The notes below the pieces were generated by a model. The model made no database searches. It was given only the letters and a program-made list of their open reading frames with translations, and was not told the origin of the DNA. A stretch of DNA of 23,943 nucleotides from positions 1 through 23,943 of IMG/VR virus record IMGVR_UViG_3300030450_000395; one strand, 5' to 3'. The translations under genes were made by a program, and so were the position numbers. Shown here in pieces: positions 7,504-14,210 of the stretch (position 1 is its first letter; each line of letters starts with the position of its first letter). The stretch is from a virus.

Positions 7504-8500
7504 AATATATCCAACTGGTTATTATGTTTACTACAGAATTAATGGTAAGCGTAGAAGTATGAAGTTAGGATCTCTGGACTTACCGATTAAAGTGGCAAGA
7601 AACCTAGCACAAAAGAACTTGGGCCTAGTAGCGAATGGAATAGATCCAATGGATAAGAAGAACAAGCTCACATTAGATGAGGCGTTTGCTAACTATGTGC
7701 AAAAACTAACCAACAAAGGATCAAAGAGTGCCAAAGAGTATGTTGGTATTTATGAGAAAGATATTAAGAAACTGTTTGGTCATAAGCATTTAGATGAAAT
7801 TACTGATAGCGAGATACAAACACTACATGACAAGGTAACTCAACGCGCACCTATCATGGCTAACAAATGCCTGGAAGTATTAAAAGCAACTTATCGTCAT
7901 GCCAAGATTAAAGACCACCCAATAGACGGAATAGAAAAGAACCCAGAGGCTAAACGCAAACGCTATCTAACCGAAGAGGAGCTGAATGGTGTGGTTAAAA
8001 TATTAAACTCTAAATCGCAGATACCAGAACTAGCAAACTCAGTTGCATTTATTTGGTTGTTAATATTAACAGGTGCAAGGTGTGGCGAGGTAGCTGGTGC
8101 TAGGTGGTCAGATCTTCAGGATAATAAACTCACATTAAAAAATCATAAGACGATGCGTTATGGTGATGACAGAGTTATTTATTTATCTAAACAAGCCATG
8201 AACATTATTAATGCTTTGCCAAGAACAAGTGGCACGATAGTTGGGATCGGTAGTCCGAGAAAATTTTGGGATGGAATTAGAAAACAAATCAACGCACCAG
8301 ATTTAAGGTTGCATGATCTTCGACATAGCTACGCATCTTTTGGTATTGGTTTAGACATGAACCTAAGTATGGTCGGTAACTTGTTGGGCCATAGAGATAT
8401 TGCAGCGACTCAACGCTATGCACATATCCATGAAAAGGTGTCGGTTGAGAACGCACAGAAGATTGGCGACCATATTCAGAAAATTATTATGAATGGGTAA
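7466..8500 (+). CDS. int: Tyrosine-type phage integrase
   Basis: This 344-residue site-specific recombinase catalyses integration at attP. The N-terminus (about 8-62, YYVYYRINGKRRSMKLGS and GLVANGIDPM) is a DUF4102-like arm-binding domain. A SAM-like core-binding domain spans about 70-165 (LDEAFANYVQ...). The catalytic domain has R205 (TGARCGE), K228 (KNHKT), H283 and R286 (LHDLRHS), H309 (LLGHRD) and the nucleophile Y318 (QRYAH), so all catalytic residues are present and the length is normal. The start ATG is preceded by GAGGAG at good spacing. It lies about 390 bp from the tRNA-Val half on the P' side of attP and overlaps the DUF1289 gene, so it should be intact and active. Confidence 0.95.
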   Translation: MKYKNDTQVQALKIYPTGYYVYYRINGKRRSMKLGSLDLPIKVARNLAQKNLGLVANGIDPMDKKNKLTLDEAFANYVQKLTNKGSKSAKEYVGIYEKDIKKLFGHKHLDEITDSEIQTLHDKVTQRAPIMANKCLEVLKATYRHAKIKDHPIDGIEKNPEAKRKRYLTEEELNGVVKILNSKSQIPELANSVAFIWLLILTGARCGEVAGARWSDLQDNKLTLKNHKTMRYGDDRVIYLSKQAMNIINALPRTSGTIVGIGSPRKFWDGIRKQINAPDLRLHDLRHSYASFGIGLDMNLSMVGNLLGHRDIAATQRYAHIHEKVSVENAQKIGDHIQKIIMNG

Positions 8501-8622
8501 TTTTTACTGGTTTTAGACAAAAATGGATTCACACGAACCCACCAGATGCGTTTATTTAACTTGGTCTAAGGTTTACTATTAACCAAACAAAGATGCTCTT
8601 AGAAACGATCTAAATGCTTATA

Positions 8623-8751
8623 TTAAATAAAATAGGCCCACATACCAATATATAGAATAATAATGCTACAAATTAAGCTAATTAGTATAAATTGAATTAT
8701 TTTTTCGTGTTTATTGTGCGGATTCAGATTACAGCTCTTTGTAATGCTCAA
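8623..8751 (-). CDS. Possible tiny single-pass membrane protein downstream of DUF3310 gene
   Basis: On the minus strand a frame beginning at TTG (8751), or at a rarer CTG (8727), runs to TAA at 8623. It encodes a hydrophilic, Lys/His-rich head (NPHNKHEK) followed by an uninterrupted hydrophobic run of about 24 residues (IIQFILISLICSIIILYIGM then WAYFI). The head-then-helix layout looks like a real small membrane protein. However, the start is non-ATG without a strong Shine-Dalgarno sequence, and AT-rich DNA often yields hydrophobic frames by chance. It would be translated after the DUF3310 gene, overlapping its end. The rest of 8501-8728 shows nothing I can name. Confidence 0.3.
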   Translation of the reverse strand: MSITKSCNLNPHNKHEKIIQFILISLICSIIILYIGMWAYFI

Positions 8752-9001
8752 TCAATTTGTTGAGATACCAAGCAGCTTTCTCTAAGTCCTGGATATTTTC
8801 TTCTTTGTCTTTGTAACGATAAAAGTATTTCCAAATGTTGCCCTCTAAGTATGCTGGAAAATTATTTGAACCAACACGATCTTTTATTAAATCAATACAT
8901 TCTATTGCGCCTTGATAGTGTTCTGGTTTATGAACCATTGGATCTTTCTCCTCTTTCATTGCTTGATTCCATTCTTCAGGTGTTGCGTTATCTATAGACA
9001 T
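8729..9001 (-). CDS. DUF3310 family phage protein
   Basis: This 90-residue protein has the DUF3310 pattern: KPEHYQG (25-31), IECIDLIKD, GNIWKYFYRYKDKE (54-67) and DLEKAAWYLNKLIEH (72-86). The family is widespread in phages, small and helical; some members have been annotated as nucleotide kinase-like, but I know no firm function. The start is preceded by TGGAGC at suitable spacing on the minus strand. The gene is transcribed against its neighbours int and xis, and faces the excisionase-like gene across a 155-bp AT-rich divergent region, so its expression may be co-regulated with that gene. Confidence 0.85.
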   Translation of the reverse strand: MSIDNATPEEWNQAMKEEKDPMVHKPEHYQGAIECIDLIKDRVGSNNFPAYLEGNIWKYFYRYKDKEENIQDLEKAAWYLNKLIEHYKEL

Positions 9002-9055
9002 TTTTGCTCCATGTAAATTTAAAATTTTTTTTTAAAAAAAGTTTATTTTATTATT

Positions 9056-9101
9056 GCAAATTAAAAAAATATTTTTATAAGATTTTTTTTTTAAAATTTG
9101 C
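9056..9101. repeat. AT-rich inverted repeat in the divergent intergenic region
   Basis: GCAAATT (9056-9062) and AATTTGC (9095-9101) are a perfect inverted repeat. The interior is A-run then T-run, so pairing can extend further in. The whole 9002-9156 region is nearly all A and T with several homopolymer runs of seven or more bases, giving likely bent, easily melted DNA between two divergent genes. It overlaps the candidate promoter of the excisionase-like gene, so an operator role is possible. Confidence 0.4.
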
Positions 9102-9127
9102 TTTTTTAAAAAACTATGTAGTAGAAT
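9098..9127 (+). promoter_or_regulatory. Candidate promoter for the excisionase-like gene and early operon
   Basis: TTGCTT (9098-9103) and TAGAAT (9122-9127) are spaced 18 bp apart, with the start codon at 9157 and AGAGGT just before it. Position in a divergent intergenic region supports promoter function. No experimental or comparative support is available. Confidence 0.45.
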
Positions 9128-9156
9128 ATCATAATCGTGAACAAAGAGGTAAATAA

Positions 9157-9348
9157 ATGAACAATAAAGTTTGGCTTACACAAGAGGAGCTTGCGGAGAG
9201 ATGGAGAAAATCTCCAAGAACATTAGCTAACTATAGGGCGCAAGGTAAAGGCCCAGCCTATTCTAAAATGGGCGGCAAGGTTCTTTATGATCTTCAGGTT
9301 ATAGAAGAAACAGAAAACAAATCAACAATAGAACCAGTCGCAAGTTAA
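9157..9348 (+). CDS. Excisionase-like MerR/HTH_17 DNA-binding protein
   Basis: This 63-residue protein has the winged-helix layout of the HTH_17/excisionase family: WLTQEELAERWRKSPRTLAN (6-25) forms helix-turn-helix, YRAQGKGPAYSKMGGKVLYD (26-45) forms the wing, and a short acidic tail follows. It probably binds the attP arms to promote excision, or acts as a transcription regulator of the divergent region. The ATG follows AGAGGT with good spacing. It is the first gene of the rightward early block. No other candidate for a lysogeny regulator is visible in the window, so this protein may do both jobs. Confidence 0.8.
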   Translation: MNNKVWLTQEELAERWRKSPRTLANYRAQGKGPAYSKMGGKVLYDLQVIEETENKSTIEPVAS

Positions 9349-9403
9349 TTGGTTAATATAGAGTTTAAACACCGAAAAGTATCAATGATAGAGGAGAACT
9401 ATA

Positions 9404-10144
9404 TTGGCTCATGCAACATTAGCACCAAGCAGCATACATAGGGTTATACGATGTCCAGGTTCAGCGATCCCCAATGCACAAGCACCTTCATCGGCAAGTT
9501 TTCCTGCTGCAAGAGGAACAGCAATACATGAGATGTGTGAACAATTATTAAAAGATAGATTAGATGGAATAACTCTTGCTGATTATTGGTTGGGTAAAAC
9601 AGTAGAGTTAGAGGGTTTTGAAATAGAAATAGGGCAAGAAGAAATAGACATAGCAGAAACTTATGTCAACTACATAAAACAAAGAACAGAAGAACTTAAT
9701 GGCAAACTCTTAATAGAAGAAAGACTCTATATGAATGAAATTAGCGATGATTGCTGGGGAACAAGTGATGCAGTTATTTTAGGTGAAAATAATCGCATGG
9801 TGGTTGCAGATTTAAAGTCTGGTAATTTTCCAGTCGATGTAAATTTTAACGAACAATTAATGACATATAGTTTGGGCGCACTTGCTCGGTGGGGAGATGA
9901 AAATACTGTGGTTGAAATGACGATCATCCAACCAAGTAAAAAATCTTTTCATAAAGATGGGCCTATAAGAACTTGGGATATTCAAGCTGTTGATCTAGTA
10001 GATTGGGGTTTCAATATCTTAAAACCAGCGTGTGAGGAAGCATTGGGTGAAGATCCAACCTACAACGCTGGTGATTGGTGTCGGTTTTGTGCTTACAAAC
10101 CTGACTGTGCAACATTTCAAAATAACCTGGAGGTTAAACAATGA
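9404..10144 (+). CDS. DUF2800 Cas4/RecB-like PD-(D/E)XK nuclease
   Basis: This 246-residue protein matches the DUF2800 family, phage relatives of Cas4/AddB-type nucleases. Visible are SSIHRVIRCPGS (C17), GTAIHEMCE (H42), GTSDAVI (D122), VVADLKSG (D136, K138) and FNEQLMTYSLGAL with Q151. Three C-terminal cysteines follow (C226, C229, C235, in WCRFCAYKPDC), which with C17 suit a four-cysteine Fe-S cluster. Likely role: 5'-3' or 3'-5' exonuclease making single strands for the Sak4-like annealing system downstream. The start is TTG at 9404, supported by GAGGAG at 9391-9396; no ATG fits. The stop overlaps the next start (ATGA). Confidence 0.85.
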   Translation: MAHATLAPSSIHRVIRCPGSAIPNAQAPSSASFPAARGTAIHEMCEQLLKDRLDGITLADYWLGKTVELEGFEIEIGQEEIDIAETYVNYIKQRTEELNGKLLIEERLYMNEISDDCWGTSDAVILGENNRMVVADLKSGNFPVDVNFNEQLMTYSLGALARWGDENTVVEMTIIQPSKKSFHKDGPIRTWDIQAVDLVDWGFNILKPACEEALGEDPTYNAGDWCRFCAYKPDCATFQNNLEVKQ

Positions 10145-10434
10145 AAGAAGAAGAGAAATCGTTATTGTCTTTTACAGACAAAGACGGCAACAATAGAGAG
10201 ATCTTTAATAAAGATTTAACGGATAGTGTTCGACCTTTGGTGGAAGAAATCCAACAGGATTTAAAAGCCGAGCAAGAACTTACTCCGACATTTAACGAGG
10301 CAACTAAAGTCTTACACCATATGCAATCTGTTCGTAAGAACATTAGCAATGCGTTAGAAAAACTAGAGGCAACATTACCGCCTTACAAAAAGCCAGTAAA
10401 AATACATGGTGTTGATAGCGAGGTGGAAAAATGA
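10141..10434 (+). CDS. Small helical protein of the recombination operon, unknown function
   Basis: This is a 97-residue charged protein, probably all helical, with heptad-like spacing in RPLVEEIQQDLKAEQEL and ATKVLHHMQSVRKNISNALEKLEATL. It has no cysteines and no enzyme motif. It is coupled by ATGA overlap to both the nuclease before it and the ATPase after it, so it is probably made in step with them and could be a nuclease partner or an accessory factor. I do not recognise the family. The tight coupling is the best evidence that it is real and functional. Confidence 0.75.
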   Translation: MKEEEKSLLSFTDKDGNNREIFNKDLTDSVRPLVEEIQQDLKAEQELTPTFNEATKVLHHMQSVRKNISNALEKLEATLPPYKKPVKIHGVDSEVEK

Positions 10435-11216
10435 GTTTAGCTGCAATTCAAAAGAAAGCGAAAGCAAAACCAAGCATTGTAATTATCTATGGGCCATCTG
10501 GTCTTGGTAAAACTACACTTGCTGTTGGATCTAAAAACCCAATCGTACTTCAAACTGAAGAGGGTTTAGGTATCTTAACCAAGAACCGAGATATACCACA
10601 TTTTCCATTAGCAAAAGATTACGATACTTTTATTGGTTATCTAAAATCTTTGGTTGATGAAAAAGAATTACCTTATTCAACCTTAGTCTTAGATTCGCTT
10701 GATTGGTTAGAACCTTTAATACATCAAAAAACTTGCGAGGTTCATAAACAACCAACATTAGAATCATTTGGTTATGGTCGTGGTTATGTAGAGGCAGTTA
10801 AGTATTGGAGAGAGTTTCTTGATCTTATAAATAGACTTAGAAATGAAAAATCTATGCGTATTGTTTTAATTGCACACAATCAAATTAAAGCATTTCACGA
10901 TCCAAGCACAGAGGCTTACGACAGGCATGAACTTAAATTAAATAAACACGCATCAGCATTAGTGCTTGAGTCTAGTGATATGTGTTTGTTCCTTAATTAC
11001 AAAAAAGGAACTGTAAAAGTTCAAGGTAATAAAGGTCTTACTAGCAAAACTGTTCAGTCAGGCAGAGTTTTAGTTACAACTGAATCACCTGCTGCGGTTG
11101 CTAAAAACAGATATGGTTTACCAGAAGAAATACCAGTCGTTGAAGAAGGCGATGATTTTATTGTCAGAGCTGAAAAGACTTGGGCGCAGATTGGTAAACT
11201 CATTAATAAATCATAA
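10431..11216 (+). CDS. Sak4/AAA_24-like RecA-fold ATPase (single-strand annealing)
   Basis: This 261-residue ATPase has Walker A GPSGLGKTT (21-29), a hydrophobic Walker B STLVLDSLDW (83-92) and a sensor-type strand RIVLIAHNQIK (143-153). That order and length match phage AAA_24/Sak4 proteins, RecA-like enzymes that promote single-strand annealing and pair functionally with a cognate SSB. The DUF2800 nuclease lies upstream and the DUF669 SSB-like protein downstream, which supports the assignment. The ATG at 10431 overlaps the previous stop (ATGA), and the stop overlaps the next start. Generic AAA NTP-binding proteins of phages look similar, so the recombination role is inferred from motif and context. 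Confidence 0.8.
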   Translation: MSLAAIQKKAKAKPSIVIIYGPSGLGKTTLAVGSKNPIVLQTEEGLGILTKNRDIPHFPLAKDYDTFIGYLKSLVDEKELPYSTLVLDSLDWLEPLIHQKTCEVHKQPTLESFGYGRGYVEAVKYWREFLDLINRLRNEKSMRIVLIAHNQIKAFHDPSTEAYDRHELKLNKHASALVLESSDMCLFLNYKKGTVKVQGNKGLTSKTVQSGRVLVTTESPAAVAKNRYGLPEEIPVVEEGDDFIVRAEKTWAQIGKLINKS

Positions 11217-11416
11217 TGGCAAAACAATTAAGCCATGATGATGTTCTTGAAAATATGGAACAGGCAAAAGATTTATTAAATGAAGTTGAAAAACAAAATG
11301 GGGAACACGATCATCTCCTACCCATTGGCGGCAACAGAGAATTGATAGAAATTATTGAGGCTTTGTCCAGTTTGATTGATCGTACAGGCGACTTTGAAGA
11401 GTACGATCTCGGATAA
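11216..11416 (+). CDS. Small acidic protein, unknown function
   Basis: This 66-residue acidic protein (LENMEQAKDLLNEVEKQNGE, then ELIEIIEALSSLIDRTGDFEEYDLG) is probably two helices separated by a turn with HDHLLPIGG. It starts inside the stop of the ATPase gene (TAATG), so it is translationally coupled. It lies between the Sak4-like ATPase and the SSB-like gene, within the replication/recombination block. No family is recognised. Confidence 0.65.
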   Translation: MAKQLSHDDVLENMEQAKDLLNEVEKQNGEHDHLLPIGGNRELIEIIEALSSLIDRTGDFEEYDLG

Positions 11417-11452
11417 GTTTTTTTTAGTGTTAATTTTTTTACGGAGGTAATT

Positions 11453-11920
11453 ATGGTTGATTTAACACAATTTAATGGTGGTGAGGCGTTTGATATAGCA
11501 AATGCAAATGGGAGTGGTGGCAGTTCTTTAGAACCAGGTCGCTACATTTTGCATTACGCTGGTTCAGACATTATAGAAGGGAAGAATAACTGGAAAGCAT
11601 TAAAAATGCTTTTTGAAGTTGACGGAACAACTATCAATGTCAGCAACACTTTTACTATGGGATCTGATAATCCCAAAGCAATAGACATAGGGCAAAACTC
11701 TTTGATGCTGCTTATGAACGCTATGGGTGTAAACTCTATGAAAAATGCTGATGAACTAATTGGTAAATCAGTATGTGCAGAGTTAATCAGAGCTGATTCT
11801 GGTTATTTAGAAATCAAAGAAGATTTTGGTAGAACCTGGCAAGTAGTAGGTGCGGCTAAATCTGAGCCGAAAGAAGAGCCTAAGTCGGATTCTTCAGTTG
11901 AAGATTCCATACCTTTCTAA
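11453..11920 (+). CDS. DUF669 SSB-like protein
   Basis: This 155-residue protein follows the DUF669 pattern: a DLTQFNGGEAFDI start, SSLEPGRYILHYAGSDI and NNWKALKMLFEVDG strands, then NPKAIDIGQNSLMLLMNAMGV. The C-terminus is a charged linker ending in VEDSIPF (149-155), like the acidic DDIPF-type tip by which bacterial SSB proteins recruit partners. DUF669 members in phages are regarded as single-strand DNA binding, and pairing with a Sak4-like ATPase fits. The start follows a strong ACGGAGGT site after a T-rich 36-bp gap, suggesting high expression. Confidence 0.8.
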   Translation: MVDLTQFNGGEAFDIANANGSGGSSLEPGRYILHYAGSDIIEGKNNWKALKMLFEVDGTTINVSNTFTMGSDNPKAIDIGQNSLMLLMNAMGVNSMKNADELIGKSVCAELIRADSGYLEIKEDFGRTWQVVGAAKSEPKEEPKSDSSVEDSIPF

Positions 11921-12059
11921 GTATGACCTTGTAAGTCGGAGGCCAACTTTATGTGGCTATTGTCATGGGTTGGCTGCTCCGATGTTTACGAAATTTCAAG
12001 GCAACAGGTATGGTGGGTGTTCATTAGATCACCTTAATAAAATTCAGCGAGGAGAAAAA

Positions 12060-12281
12060 ATGCAAGAGATTAAAAATTTTGCACAAATAAACGAAGAAGG
12101 TTTAGATTACGCTTTAGGGAAAACCAAGTCAGTTTATACAGATACACAAAAGAAAACAGGATCTTACGAATTACATAAGTGGTCGAAAGAACAACGCCTG
12201 GCGTTTGTTCATTCGTTAGTGCGTTCTTATCTGAATCATGCTCATTATCAGGCAAAGACAGGTGAGAGCAGGAATGACTGA
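12060..12281 (+). CDS. Small protein of unknown function (possible upstream extension to 11850)
   Basis: The 73-residue frame from ATG 12060 has GAGGAG a few bases upstream and encodes a charged protein (NEEGLDYALGKTKSVYTDTQ, SKEQRLAFVHSLVRSYLNHA). The same frame is open back to a GTG at 11850 without a good ribosome binding site. In that extension lies CGYCHG ... GGCSLDH (11952 to about 12030), a CxxC ... CxxxH pattern typical of a small zinc-binding module. The product may therefore begin upstream, overlapping the DUF669 gene, with 12060 as a second start. Its end overlaps the primase-helicase start by 8 bp. No family is recognised. Confidence 0.6.
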   Translation: MQEIKNFAQINEEGLDYALGKTKSVYTDTQKKTGSYELHKWSKEQRLAFVHSLVRSYLNHAHYQAKTGESRND

Positions 12282-14139
12282 TCTAACACAATTCTTTGGT
12301 GAGAAAGGGTTAGCGATAGATTCTAACTTTGCTTTTGCAGACAAAGGCAAGAGCATACAAGACTTAATTGGCGAAATGCAGTCCAGAGGTCTGCTGGTTG
12401 ATTTCATAGACACCAGTGGAGAGCTGGTGCGTTGTAAGGTAGGAGCAGTTGATGGAGTTAGGCCTGATAAAAGCAACGAACAATCAGGTTGGTATGTTTA
12501 CAATCAAATTGATATAGAAAAATTTGTTTGCGTCTTTGGTAATTGGCGTACTTCTTATGAGGGTAAGTTTTTAAGTTATTCAGCCAACGATTTAACACCA
12601 AGTCAATTTCAAGACTTACAGCGTAAGCTGGAAGATGCTAATAATAGGCGAAAAGAAGCTAAGGAAAAGCAGCAAGAAGAAGTTGCTGTATACGCAAAAG
12701 AAAAGTTTGAGTCGGCTGAAAAGGTTGTTCAACATAAGTATTTAGATGATAAAAATATTAAAAATTATGGGTTAAAACAAGTAAATGGCAATTTGCTTGT
12801 CGGTGTGTATTCTATCACCAAAACTAATACAGGAACATTAGTCAAAGACATAAAAAGTCTACAATATATTTTTCCTAACGGAGATAAAAAGTTTGTTGGT
12901 GGCGGAGCTGTTAGAGGCAATGTTAATTTAATTGGTTGCGATGTTTACGATTTATTGCATTTACCAAATTTAATTGTTTGTGAGGGGTACGCAACAGGAG
13001 CTTCGATTTACGAGGCTACAGGCGTTCCTTGCATGGTGGTATTTAGTGCTAATTTCTGTTTATCAGCGTGTACCAAGTTGCGTGAGATAACAGGTCATAG
13101 TACAACCAAGCTAATATTAGCCTTAGACAACGATAAAAACCAAGTTGGTAATACTAAGGCCAACGAAGTTGCGACAGCAGTACCAAACAGCGTGGTAAGA
13201 CTTCCAAGCATTATTGGAGATTACAACGATTTAGCTAATGAAAAGGGGAATGAGCAAATCAAACTTGAACTCATGGACAGTAAATTTAATGTCCGCAAGT
13301 ATGCCATTCGTAATCTCATCAACTCTCCTCCAGAAATCGAGTGGTTGGTTGATGCGTTCATTCCCCTTTCTCGACCTGGCATTTTAGCTAGTGTTGGCGG
13401 TGTTGGTAAATCTCTTTCAGCTATTCAGTTGGCTTTGCGAGTTGCAGTCGGTGGCAGTTGGTGGGGTAAACAGATAAAACAGCGTGGCAATTCTATTATT
13501 TGGTCAGCAGAAGATGATTTGGCAGAGGTACATAGAAGAATAGAAACTTTAGATCCAGAGGGTAAACGATTTGATTCACCTTACGATGTTTATGTGATGC
13601 CGATACCAGAAATGACCGAGCCAATGATTTTGTTAAGGGAAGAAGGCATTACAGCTATGGGCCAAGAGGTATTAGAGGAGTTATTAAACATCAATAACTT
13701 AAAACTTTGTGTGTTTGATCCTCTCCAGGCATTTACCACAGGCAATATTAGTGCAAGCAATGAAGTTGGTCAGTTGTGGGGTAGTTATTGCTCTAACATA
13801 AGTGCGAGAACAGGAGCAACCTGTTTAACTATCCATCATTTATCTAAGTCAGCGTTGAGCAATGATTCTGACGATGCAATGTCTCACCGCAGCGAAATTC
13901 GTGGCGCAAGTTCTATTGTTGACGGAGCAAGATTTGCCATTGCTATGTGGGTGGCAGACGAAGAAACCACCGAAAAAGTTTGCTCAGAACAAGGCATGGA
14001 TTTTAATAGAATGTCAGTTGTAAAAGCTGGATTAGTTAAAAGCAATTCAGGTAATGTTGATTACGCAGTTAAGACATTGATACGCAAAGATGCAGTATTA
14101 GAAATTTTAGATAGCAGTAAATCGTTTGAATGGAATTAG
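12274..14139 (+). CDS. TOPRIM primase - RepA-like helicase fusion
   Basis: This protein of 621 residues (from ATG 12274) joins primase and helicase parts. The TOPRIM domain shows LIVCEGYATGAS (233-244, E237) and LALDNDKN (282-289, D285 and D287). The ATPase domain is of the RepA/AAA_25 type: Walker A SVGGVGKS (373-380), SAEDD (411-415), Walker B LKLCVFDPLQ (476-485) and TIHHLSKS (519-526). A charged coiled-coil-like stretch (115-145) links the N-terminal region. It probably primes and unwinds at the phage fork. An in-frame ATG at 12238 exists, but 12274 has the better upstream purines and starts the conserved part. The N-terminal zinc-binding domain of DnaG-type primases is not visible. Confidence 0.85.
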   Translation: MTDLTQFFGEKGLAIDSNFAFADKGKSIQDLIGEMQSRGLLVDFIDTSGELVRCKVGAVDGVRPDKSNEQSGWYVYNQIDIEKFVCVFGNWRTSYEGKFLSYSANDLTPSQFQDLQRKLEDANNRRKEAKEKQQEEVAVYAKEKFESAEKVVQHKYLDDKNIKNYGLKQVNGNLLVGVYSITKTNTGTLVKDIKSLQYIFPNGDKKFVGGGAVRGNVNLIGCDVYDLLHLPNLIVCEGYATGASIYEATGVPCMVVFSANFCLSACTKLREITGHSTTKLILALDNDKNQVGNTKANEVATAVPNSVVRLPSIIGDYNDLANEKGNEQIKLELMDSKFNVRKYAIRNLINSPPEIEWLVDAFIPLSRPGILASVGGVGKSLSAIQLALRVAVGGSWWGKQIKQRGNSIIWSAEDDLAEVHRRIETLDPEGKRFDSPYDVYVMPIPEMTEPMILLREEGITAMGQEVLEELLNINNLKLCVFDPLQAFTTGNISASNEVGQLWGSYCSNISARTGATCLTIHHLSKSALSNDSDDAMSHRSEIRGASSIVDGARFAIAMWVADEETTEKVCSEQGMDFNRMSVVKAGLVKSNSGNVDYAVKTLIRKDAVLEILDSSKSFEWN

Positions 14140-14147
14140 TCGCAAAG

Positions 14148-14176
14148 TTGATTTGTGATTGTTCGTGATTTACAAT
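14148..14176 (+). promoter_or_regulatory. Candidate promoter of the methyltransferase block
   Basis: TTGATT (14148-14153) and TACAAT (14171-14176) are separated by exactly 17 bp, a good sigma-70 match, in the 71-bp gap between the primase-helicase and cytosine methyltransferase genes. The hexamer GTGATT is repeated at 14155-14160 and 14165-14170 inside the spacer, a possible regulator half-site pair. Confidence 0.55.
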
Positions 14177-14210
14177 TTTAGACTTAGCAATAATTTAAGG
14201 AGAAAGGTAA

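Noticed and set aside
9404-10144. CRISPR-associated Cas4 gene
   Set aside because: The nuclease core is Cas4-like, but the DUF2800 pattern and the phage recombination neighbours show a phage nuclease.
11951-12040. A 29-codon frame from ATG 11951 with a GGAGG site
   Set aside because: Its product looks random, while the overlapping frame holds the CxxC ... CxxxH pattern; kept only as a possible frame-change point.
11453-12310. Homology between the starts of the DUF669 protein and primase-helicase (both DLTQF)
   Set aside because: The similarity ends after a few residues and the proteins are otherwise unrelated; likely chance.
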